Source: Modestobacter sp.
GTDB taxonomy: Bacteria; Actinomycetota; Actinomycetes; Mycobacteriales; Geodermatophilaceae
Direction of reading: 5' to 3'
NCBI GenBank assembly: GCA_025965635.1
Contig: JAOPWO010000454.1
Coordinates: 1-5,654 of the forward strand
DNA: 5,654 bases
Shown: piece after piece, positions 1 to 4,560 of the stretch
Layout: each line of letters begins with the position of its first letter
Position numbering within the stretch: the first letter of the stretch is position 1
Program-made: the position numbers and the translations under genes
Notes under the pieces: generated by a model
What the model was told of the DNA's origin: nothing
The model's database searches: none
What the model saw: the letters and a program-made list of their open reading frames with translations, nothing else

Positions 1-845
1 ACGATCGGTGCCACGACCCCGGGACGATCCCGCACCCAGGCCAACGCGACCGCGAGCGGGGTGGTGCCCAGCCCGTCGGCGGCGGTGCAGACCGCCTCGA
101 CGACACGGTCGGCCGCCGGGGAGCGCAGCGAGTCGATGAAACCACTCCACGGCGCCGAGGCGCCGCGCGAGTCGGACGGTGTGCTGTGCCGGTACTTCCC
201 GGTGAGCAGGCCCCGGCCCAGCGGCGACCACGGCAGGACCCCCAGCCCGAGCGCCTCCGCGGCGGGGACGACCTCGCGCTCGATGCCGCGCTGCAGCAGC
301 GAGTACTCCATCTGGGTGCTGACCAGCGGGGTGCGGCCCGGCCAGGCGCGCTGCCAGGTGGCCGCCTGCGCGGTCTGCCAGCCGGTGAAGTTGCTGACGC
401 CCACGTAGCGGGTGCGGCCGGAGGCCACCGCGGTGTCGCAGGCCGCCAGGGTCTCCTCCAGCGGGGTGGCGTCGTCCCAGGCGTGCAGCTGCCACAGGTC
501 GACGGTGTCGAGCTGCAGTCGCTGCAACGACGCGTCCAGAGCAGCCAGCAGGTGGCCGCGGGACGCGCCGCGGCCCATCGGGCCCCGTCCGGTGCGGCCG
601 CTCGCCTTGGTCGCGACCAGCACGTCCGCGCGGGGCACGACCTCGGCCAGCAGCCGGCCCAGGACGCGTTCGCTCTCGCCATCGGTGTAGACGTCGGCGG
701 TGTCGACCAGCGTGCCCCCGGCGTCGACGAAGGCGGTCAGCTGCATCGCGGCCTCGTCCTCGTCGGTGTCCCGGCCCCAGGTCATGGTGCCCAGGCCGAG
801 GCGGGAGACGACCAGGCCGCTGCGTCCGAGCACCCGCTGTTCCAC
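1..845 (-). CDS. Aldo/keto reductase, 3' end outside window
   Basis: This is an NAD(P)H-dependent oxidoreductase of the aldo/keto reductase superfamily, a cytosolic TIM-barrel enzyme that reduces aldehydes and ketones; the natural substrate cannot be read from sequence. The minus strand gives 281 residues beginning MEQRVLGRSGLVVSRLGLGT, the typical family N-terminus. The catalytic tetrad is visible: D48 and Y53 in LVDTADVY, K80 in LVATK, and H121 in LWQLHAWD. GVSNF lies near residue 150 and LPWSPLGRGLLTGKY near residue 210, both family hallmarks. Family members are usually about 320 residues, so roughly 40 C-terminal residues lie beyond the left edge. The GTG at 843-845 is the only reasonable start because an in-frame TGA lies at 852-854, just upstream. 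The gene is divergent from the uppP run and has its own leaderless-type promoter. A link to its neighbours' functions is not evident. Confidence 0.94.
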   Translation of the reverse strand, partial: MEQRVLGRSGLVVSRLGLGTMTWGRDTDEDEAAMQLTAFVDAGGTLVDTADVYTDGESERVLGRLLAEVVPRADVLVATKASGRTGRGPMGRGASRGHLLAALDASLQRLQLDTVDLWQLHAWDDATPLEETLAACDTAVASGRTRYVGVSNFTGWQTAQAATWQRAWPGRTPLVSTQMEYSLLQRGIEREVVPAAEALGLGVLPWSPLGRGLLTGKYRHSTPSDSRGASAPWSGFIDSLRSPAADRVVEAVCTAADGLGTTPLAVALAWVRDRPGVVAPI

Positions 846-853
846 GACGGGTC

Positions 854-859
854 AACCTA
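854..859 (-). promoter_or_regulatory. -10 box of leaderless promoter for the aldo/keto reductase
   Basis: Read on the minus strand, TAGGTT (TANNNT consensus) is followed by 8 nt and then the GTG start. Transcription would begin at or within a base or two of the start codon, and there is no Shine-Dalgarno sequence. No convincing -35 element was found at 16-19 nt spacing. Confidence 0.55.
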
Positions 860-933
860 CCGGCGTCCGGCAGCCGGCCCGGGGCAACGCGGCGAACCCG
901 GTCGGCTTCCCCCGGGAGCGCCGTCGTCCGCCC

Positions 934-939
934 TAGGCT
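934..939 (+). promoter_or_regulatory. -10 box of the promoter serving uppP
   Basis: TAGGCT, inside the palindrome CCTAGG, lies 8 nt before a GTG at 948 and 67 nt before the uppP GTG. It is the mirror-image counterpart of the minus-strand box at 854-859, so the roughly 100 bp between 846 and 947 form a compact divergent promoter region. The predicted transcript starts near 946-948. It would either begin with the leader ORF or carry a leader of about 60 nt in front of uppP. No clear -35 hexamer is visible. Confidence 0.5.
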
Positions 940-947
940 GATCCCCC

Positions 948-1004
948 GTGTCCCGACTCCCCGACGCAGGCCCGTCCGCCCTCCCGCTGCCCGGGAGGGC
1001 CTGA
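948..1004 (+). CDS. Candidate leaderless leader ORF, 18 aa, upstream of uppP
   Basis: A GTG placed 8 nt after a TAGGCT box opens an 18-codon frame encoding MSRLPDAGPSALPLPGRA, ending in TGA at 1002-1004. The stop sits 2 nt before the uppP GTG (TGAccGTG), close enough for a terminating ribosome to reinitiate. The frame differs from uppP. The peptide is proline-rich (P5, P9, P13, P15) and resembles no family I recognise, so its translation may matter more than its product: its last third runs through the hairpin that covers the uppP ribosome-binding site. Three codons (CGA, GCA, AGG) are unusual for such GC-rich DNA, which weakens the coding case. A chance GTG at the transcription start is the alternative. 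Confidence 0.4.
   Translation: MSRLPDAGPSALPLPGRA
978..1000 (+). promoter_or_regulatory. Hairpin sequestering the uppP Shine-Dalgarno sequence
   Basis: The arm GCCCTCCCG (978-986) pairs perfectly with CGGGAGGGC (992-1000) across a 5-nt loop, CTGCC, giving 9 base pairs of which 8 are G-C. The 3' arm contains GGAGG (994-998), a perfect Shine-Dalgarno core spaced 8 nt from the uppP GTG; the 5' arm supplies the anti-Shine-Dalgarno CCTCC. In the folded RNA the uppP ribosome-binding site would be closed. No U-tract follows, so it is unlikely to be an ordinary intrinsic terminator. The regulatory role is inferred. Confidence 0.55.
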
Positions 1005-1006
1005 CC

Positions 1007-1825
1007 GTGGGGTGGATCGAGGCGATCGTGCTGGGCCTGGTGCAGGGCCTGACCGAGTTCCTCCCCATCTCCTCCAGCGCGCACCTGCGGGTCGTGGGTG
1101 AGGCCTTCGGCTGGGGCGACCCCGGGGCGGCGTTCACCGCGATCACCCAGATCGGCACCGAGGTCGCCGTCCTCCTGTACTTCCGCAAGGACATCGCCCG
1201 GATCGTGGTGACCTGGCTGCGCTCGCTGCGGGACAGCCGGCTGCGCCGCGACCCCGACGCCCGGATGGGCTGGCTGATCATCATCGGCAGCATCCCGATC
1301 GTGGTGCTCGGCCTGCTGCTGGAGGACGCGATCGGGACGACGTTCCGCGACCTGCGGATCGTCGCCATCGCCCTCGTCGTGTTCTCGCTGGTCCTGTACT
1401 GGGCCGACCGGGTCAGCACCGGCCACCGCGAGCTCACCGACCTCAGCGTCAAGCACGGGATCGTCTTCGGGTTCGCCCAGGCCATGGCGCTGGTGCCAGG
1501 GGTCTCCCGGTCCGGCGGCACGATCACCGCCGGGCGGTTCCTGGGGTACTCGCGGGCCGCCGCGGCCCGCTACTCCTTCCTGCTCGCCGTCCCCGCGGTC
1601 CTCGGGTCGGGCTTCTACCAGGTCGCCGGGTCGCTGGACGGCGGGGTGAGCTGGGGCCCGACGCTGCTGGCCACGGTGATCGCCTTCGGGGTCGGCCTCA
1701 CCGTCATCGCCTGGCTGCTGCGGTACCTCGACCGCGGCAGCTTCACCCCGTTCGTCGTCTACCGGGTGGCGCTCGGGCTGCTGCTGCTGGTGCTGATCAG
1801 CTCCGGGGTGCTCGACCCGACGTAG
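1007..1825 (+). CDS. uppP: Undecaprenyl-diphosphatase UppP (BacA family)
   Basis: This integral membrane phosphatase converts undecaprenyl pyrophosphate to undecaprenyl phosphate, recycling the lipid carrier for peptidoglycan and other envelope polymers; extra copies are associated with bacitracin resistance in this family. The 272-residue length is normal. The two signature regions are intact: QGLTEFLPISSSAHL (residues 13-27, with the (E/Q)xxxE motif as Q13...E17 and H26) and PGVSRSGGTI (164-173, with S167 and R168). Several hydrophobic membrane segments are evident, for example near 88-106, 117-132, 188-206, 218-240 and 250-268. GTG 1007 is the first start codon in this frame back through the promoter region, it has GGAGG 8 nt upstream, and MGWIEAIVLG aligns with the usual family N-terminus. 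The gene is downstream of a candidate leader ORF and an RBS-masking hairpin, and 30 nt before the phosphatase gene. Confidence 0.98.
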   Translation: MGWIEAIVLGLVQGLTEFLPISSSAHLRVVGEAFGWGDPGAAFTAITQIGTEVAVLLYFRKDIARIVVTWLRSLRDSRLRRDPDARMGWLIIIGSIPIVVLGLLLEDAIGTTFRDLRIVAIALVVFSLVLYWADRVSTGHRELTDLSVKHGIVFGFAQAMALVPGVSRSGGTITAGRFLGYSRAAAARYSFLLAVPAVLGSGFYQVAGSLDGGVSWGPTLLATVIAFGVGLTVIAWLLRYLDRGSFTPFVVYRVALGLLLLVLISSGVLDPT

Positions 1826-1833
1826 GCGACGGG

Positions 1834-1855
1834 GCCGCCGCATAGGCTCGGCGGC
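1834..1855 (+). repeat. Inverted repeat bracketing the phosphatase -10 box
   Basis: GCCGCCG (1834-1840) and CGGCGGC (1849-1855) form a perfect 7-bp inverted repeat separated by the 8-nt CATAGGCT that contains the -10 hexamer. The right arm abuts the GTG start at 1856. It begins 9 nt after the uppP stop, so it could act as a weak terminator for uppP without a U-tract, as a protein-binding site over the promoter, or be a chance product of GC-rich DNA. The sequence alone does not decide. Confidence 0.4.
1843..1848 (+). promoter_or_regulatory. -10 box of leaderless promoter for the histidine phosphatase gene
   Basis: TAGGCT ends 7 nt before the GTG at 1856. No Shine-Dalgarno sequence lies between, so a leaderless transcript starting at the GTG is the simplest reading. 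Read-through from uppP across the 30-nt gap is also possible. Confidence 0.55.
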
Positions 1856-2557
1856 GTGACCACCGTGATCCTCCTCCGGCACGGCCGGACGACGGCCAAC
1901 ACCGCCGGGGTGCTGGCCGGCTGGACCCCAGGTGTCCGGCTCGACGACGCCGGGACGGCGCAGGTGCAGGCAGTGGCCCAGCGGCTGGCCCCGGTCCCGT
2001 TGGCCGCCGTGGTGAGCAGCCCGCTCGAGCGCTGCCAGCAGAGCGCCGGCGCCGTCGTCGAGGGCCGGTCGATCGAATTGCAGACCGACGACCGGCTCGG
2101 CGAGGCCCGGTACGGCGACTGGACCGGTCGCCCGATCAAGGAGCTGGTCAAGGAGCCGCTGTGGAAGGTCGTGCAGCAGCACCCCTCCGCCGCGGTGTTC
2201 CCCGGCGACGGGGGCGAGGGCCTGGCCCAGACGCAGGCCCGCGCGGTGGCCGCTGTCCGGGAGTGGAACGCGGAGCTGGGCCCGGACGCGGTGTGGCTGG
2301 CCTGCAGCCACGGCGACGTGATCAAGGCCGTGCTCGCCGACGCCCTCGGCGTGCACCTCGACCAGTTCCAGCGGATCGTCGTCGACCCGGCGTCGCTGTC
2401 GGTGGTCACCTACACCGACACCCGGCCCTTCGTGGCGCGGATCAACGACACCGGTGGCGACGTGGCGGCGCTCATCCCGCCGAAGAAGAAGCGCCGGGGA
2501 CGGCGGACCGCGAGCTCCGACGCCGTCGTCGGCGGCGGGGCGGGCGCTCCGCTCTGA
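1856..2557 (+). CDS. Histidine phosphatase family protein, MSMEG_4193 type
   Basis: This is a 233-residue phosphoglycerate-mutase-like (histidine phosphatase) enzyme, a cytosolic phosphohydrolase that works through a phosphohistidine intermediate. The fold's catalytic residues are present: LLRHGRT with R8 and nucleophile H9, R59 in SSPLERC, E83 in LGEARYGDW as likely proton donor, and the second histidine H152 in CSHGD. The substrate is unknown; the neighbourhood corresponds, from memory, to M. tuberculosis Rv2135c next to uppP. The start is set by a TANNNT box 7 nt upstream and by TTVILLRHG immediately following. The C-terminus departs from the core: after about residue 205 there is a basic run PPKKKRRGRR (208-217) followed by a low-complexity Ala/Gly/Ser tail. 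Mutase activity in glycolysis is less likely than a phosphatase role given this subfamily's context. Confidence 0.95.
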   Translation: MTTVILLRHGRTTANTAGVLAGWTPGVRLDDAGTAQVQAVAQRLAPVPLAAVVSSPLERCQQSAGAVVEGRSIELQTDDRLGEARYGDWTGRPIKELVKEPLWKVVQQHPSAAVFPGDGGEGLAQTQARAVAAVREWNAELGPDAVWLACSHGDVIKAVLADALGVHLDQFQRIVVDPASLSVVTYTDTRPFVARINDTGGDVAALIPPKKKRRGRRTASSDAVVGGGAGAPL

Positions 2558-2619
2558 CGTCCCGGGGGCCGCGTCGGGCGTTCCGCTGCTGTTCGCGCGG
2601 GATGGTCGGCGGACCCGCG

Positions 2620-2625
2620 TAGCCT
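2620..2625 (+). promoter_or_regulatory. -10 box of leaderless promoter for the DUF3090 gene
   Basis: TAGCCT ends 6 nt before the GTG at 2632, with no Shine-Dalgarno sequence between. It sits in the 74-nt gap after the phosphatase gene, so the DUF3090, SCO1664-type and VOC genes probably form their own transcription unit from here. No -35 hexamer is convincing at normal spacing. Confidence 0.55.
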
Positions 2626-2631
2626 GATCGC

Positions 2632-3183
2632 GTGCCCCGTCAGGTCTTCCACTTCGACCGTCCCGCCCGGTTCGTCGCCGGGACCGTCGGCCAGCCCGGC
2701 GACCGCACCTTCTACCTGCAGGCCTCCGACGAGGCCGGCCGCACGGTCAGCGTGGCGCTGGAGAAGTCGCAGGTGCAGGTCCTCGCCGAGCGGATGGACG
2801 AGCTGCTCGACGAGATCGCCAACCGCGCCACCGTCGTCGTCCCGCCCGAGGCCGACGTCGACGACCTCGAGCCGCTCACCGCCCCCGTCGACGAGGAGTT
2901 CCGGGTCGCTGCCATGGGCCTGGCCTGGGACGGCGACGAGGACGCGGTGGTCGTCGAGGCGGTCGCCGCCGGCGACGAGCCGGTCGAGGAGGACGCCATC
3001 CTCTCCGACAGCGACGAGGGGCCCGACGCGCTGCGGGTGGTGATCACCCCGGCCGCCGCCCGCGCGTTCGTGGCCCGCGCCCGGCGCGTGGTGGCCGCCG
3101 GCCGCCCGGCGTGCCCGTTGTGCTCGCTGCCGCTGGACCCGGCGGGCCACGTGTGCCCCCGGCAGAACGGGTACCGCCGCTGA
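2632..3183 (+). CDS. DUF3090 family protein with C-terminal zinc-knuckle motif
   Basis: This is a 183-residue protein of the actinobacterial DUF3090 family; its biochemical function is not known to me. The N-terminal half, beginning MPRQVFHFDRPARFVAGTVG, has the family's characteristic pattern including GDRTFYLQA (residues 23-31) and VALEKSQV (41-48). The middle (about 74-133) is very acidic. The C-terminus carries CPLC (C161, C164) followed by GHVCPRQNGYRR (H173, C175), a compact four-ligand set that looks like a zinc knuckle. There is no signal peptide or membrane segment, so it should be cytosolic. It starts at a GTG 6 nt after a TANNNT box and lies 19 nt before the SCO1664-type gene, a pairing conserved in mycobacteria and streptomycetes as I recall. 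Physical or functional partnership with that protein is inference. Confidence 0.95.
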   Translation: MPRQVFHFDRPARFVAGTVGQPGDRTFYLQASDEAGRTVSVALEKSQVQVLAERMDELLDEIANRATVVVPPEADVDDLEPLTAPVDEEFRVAAMGLAWDGDEDAVVVEAVAAGDEPVEEDAILSDSDEGPDALRVVITPAAARAFVARARRVVAAGRPACPLCSLPLDPAGHVCPRQNGYRR

Positions 3184-3202
3184 TCGCCGGGACGGTCGGA
3201 CG

Positions 3203-4063
3203 GTGAGCGAGCGGCACGACGCAGACGTCGACCCCGACCTCGACGAGGCGCTCACCGACGACTGGGCCGACGTGGAGCTCGACAGCGGCGAGGAGGGGGA
3301 GGTCGTGGAACTGGACCTCGGCGTCTTCGACCACGGCGACCGCCGGCCGCCGTCCACCGAGGTGGAGGTCGCGACCCTGCTCGCCGAGGGCGTCCTCGAC
3401 CTCGAGGGCCGGCTGATGGCCGCCAGCAACGTCACCCTGATCGGGGCGATCCGCACCGACACCCTCGCCGGGGAGTGCGTCTACAAGCCGGTGGCGGGGG
3501 AGCGGCCGCTGTGGGACTTCCCCGACGGCACGCTCGCCGGCCGGGAGATCAGCGCCTTCCTCGTCTCCGAGGCCATGGGCTGGCGGATCGTCCCGCCCAC
3601 CCTGCTGCGCGACGGCCCGTTCGGGCCCGGCATGGTGCAGCTCTGGATGAACGCCGACCCGGCGGTCGACCTGGTCCAGTTCGTCCGGCGCGACGTGCCT
3701 GAGCTGCGGCGGATGGCCGTGTTCGACGCCGTCGTCAACAACGCCGACCGCAAGGGCGGCCACATCATCCCGATGGCCGACGGGCACGTGCACGGCGTCG
3801 ACCACGGCATCTGCTTCTCGCCCGACCCCAAGCTGCGCACCCTGCTGTGGCGCTGGGCCGGCAAGCCGCTGACCGTCGAGGCGCTGGCCGTGCTGGAGCG
3901 GCTCGCCGATGACCTGCGCGGCGACCTCGGGGAGCAGCTGCACGAGCACCTCACCCGGCGCGAGGTGCGGCGCACCGAGCAGCGGGTGGCCGACCTGCTG
4001 CGCACCCAGCTCCACCCGCAGCCCAGCGGCGACTGGCCCGCGCTGCCCTGGCCGCCCTTCTAG
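3203..4063 (+). CDS. SCO1664 family protein, PI3/4-kinase-like or HipA-like fold
   Basis: This 286-residue protein belongs to the actinobacterial SCO1664 family, annotated as related to phosphatidylinositol 3-/4-kinases; no substrate is established to my knowledge. Kinase-like landmarks appear in the right order: EGRLMAASNVTLIGAI (68-83), VYKPVAGERPLWDFPDGTLA (93-112) with candidate ATP-binding K95, a catalytic-loop-like VVNNADRKGGH (177-187) with D182, and GVDHG (198-202) with D200 as a possible metal ligand. The NNADRKGGH loop recalls the NxDDHxKN loop of HipA-type kinases. The first 45 residues are an acidic extension (18 Asp/Glu) that looks disordered. The chosen GTG gives tight packing with DUF3090 (19 nt), but its Shine-Dalgarno sequence is weak, and GTG 3362 (V54) is an alternative start just before the conserved core. 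No TANNNT box precedes it, so it is likely co-transcribed with the DUF3090 gene. Confidence 0.94.
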   Translation: MSERHDADVDPDLDEALTDDWADVELDSGEEGEVVELDLGVFDHGDRRPPSTEVEVATLLAEGVLDLEGRLMAASNVTLIGAIRTDTLAGECVYKPVAGERPLWDFPDGTLAGREISAFLVSEAMGWRIVPPTLLRDGPFGPGMVQLWMNADPAVDLVQFVRRDVPELRRMAVFDAVVNNADRKGGHIIPMADGHVHGVDHGICFSPDPKLRTLLWRWAGKPLTVEALAVLERLADDLRGDLGEQLHEHLTRREVRRTEQRVADLLRTQLHPQPSGDWPALPWPPF

Positions 4064-4072
4064 GGCGGGCCG

Positions 4073-4459
4073 GTGCCGCACCGCAGCCGCCTCGCGATCC
4101 TGCTGCTCGACCTCCCGCCGGAGCTGCACGACCGGGGGCGGGCGTTCTGGTCGGCGGCCACCGACCACCCGGTCGAGCCGGACGCCGTCGACGCCGCCTG
4201 GTCCTCGCTGGGCTCCTTCGCCGATGGGTTCCACCTGGAGACGCAGCGGACCGGCCCGGGCACCGCACCCCGCTGGCACGTCGACATGGAGACCGACGAC
4301 GTCGAGGCGGAGGTGGCCCGGCTCGAGGCGCTCGGCGCCGTCCGGCACGAGGACATGGGCGGCTTCTGGCAGATGGAGGACCCCGCCGGCCTGGTCTTCT
4401 GCGTCGTCGGCATCCAGACCGGCGACGAGTTCGAGCGGCATGCCACCAGCTGGCCCTGA
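4073..4459 (+). CDS. VOC (glyoxalase-fold) family protein
   Basis: This 128-residue protein shows the vicinal-oxygen-chelate fold pattern in its second half: RWHVDMETDDVEAEVARLEA (67-86), then LGAV and GFWQMEDPAGLVFCVV (97-112), as in glyoxalase/bleomycin-resistance-like proteins. H69 is a candidate metal ligand. The N-terminal half (LAILLLDLPPELHDRGRAFW) fits the first babab module of Glyoxalase_6-type members. The reaction cannot be predicted; VOC proteins include isomerases, dioxygenases, thiol transferases and binding proteins. The start GTG lies 9 nt after the SCO1664-type stop, with AGGG (4062-4065) 7 nt upstream as a modest ribosome-binding site, so it is probably translated from the same mRNA. 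A thiol-related role beside mshC is attractive but unproven. Confidence 0.88.
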   Translation: MPHRSRLAILLLDLPPELHDRGRAFWSAATDHPVEPDAVDAAWSSLGSFADGFHLETQRTGPGTAPRWHVDMETDDVEAEVARLEALGAVRHEDMGGFWQMEDPAGLVFCVVGIQTGDEFERHATSWP

Positions 4460-4472
4460 CCGGGTCCGGCGA

Positions 4473-4494
4473 GCTGCCGGCGGTCGTCGGCAGT
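4473..4494 (+). terminator. Candidate U-less hairpin terminator between VOC gene and mshC
   Basis: CTGCCGGC (4474-4481) pairs with GTCGGCAG (4486-4493) across a 4-nt GGTC loop, giving 8 base pairs including one G-U; a further G-U pair may close the base. It begins about 14 nt after the VOC stop and 67 nt before mshC, a sensible place to end the upstream transcript. There is no T-tract, which is common for candidate terminators in GC-rich actinobacteria but makes the call uncertain. Confidence 0.4.
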
Positions 4495-4522
4495 GCGGCG
4501 GCACGACGACGGACCGGGTGCC

Positions 4523-4546
4523 GTGCGCCGACCGTCAGTGCGCCGA
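4523..4546 (+). repeat. Two 9-bp direct repeats just upstream of the mshC -10 box
   Basis: GTGCGCCGA occurs at 4523-4531 and again at 4538-4546, a 15-bp period, with the second copy ending 2 nt before the -10 hexamer. The position overlaps the -35 region and spacer, where a regulator could bind. Chance recurrence in GC-rich DNA is possible. Confidence 0.45.
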
Positions 4547-4548
4547 AC

Positions 4549-4554
4549 TACCCT
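4549..4554 (+). promoter_or_regulatory. -10 box of leaderless promoter for mshC
   Basis: TACCCT ends 6 nt before the mshC GTG and no Shine-Dalgarno sequence lies between. I looked for a SigR-type promoter (GGAAT with about 18 nt to GTT), which would link the gene to thiol stress, and saw none in this gap. Confidence 0.55.
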
Positions 4555-4560
4555 CGACCC

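Noticed and set aside
186..941. Plus-strand open frame across the aldo/keto reductase region
   Set aside because: The minus strand encodes a reductase with a complete catalytic tetrad; the plus-strand translation is repetitive and extends into the divergent promoter region.
978..1000. The 978-1000 hairpin as an intrinsic terminator
   Set aside because: It has no T-tract and lies between a promoter and the uppP start with the Shine-Dalgarno sequence in its arm, so an RBS-masking role fits better.
948..1825. uppP starting at the GTG at 948 instead of 1007
   Set aside because: 948 and 1007 are in different frames, and the 948 frame stops at 1002-1004.
857..2356. Long minus-strand open frame (499 codons) opposite uppP and the phosphatase gene
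   Set aside because: It is the antisense shadow of two well-supported genes in GC-rich DNA. Its translation is low-complexity (Arg/Gly/Pro/Asp/His-rich) and matches no family.
2209..2557. Polybasic PKKKRRGRR of the phosphatase as a nuclear-localisation-like or host-targeting signal
   Set aside because: There is no sign of secretion or host association; a charged bacterial tail for nucleic-acid or protein contact is simpler.
3044..4504. Long minus-strand open frame (486 codons) opposite the SCO1664-type and VOC genes
   Set aside because: It mirrors the codon bias of the plus-strand genes and has no recognisable domain; the plus-strand products have clear family motifs.
4523..4560. Possible SigR-type (thiol-stress) promoter for mshC
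   Set aside because: No GGAAT-like -35 with a GTT at the right distance is present; the TACCCT -10 box is a better explanation.
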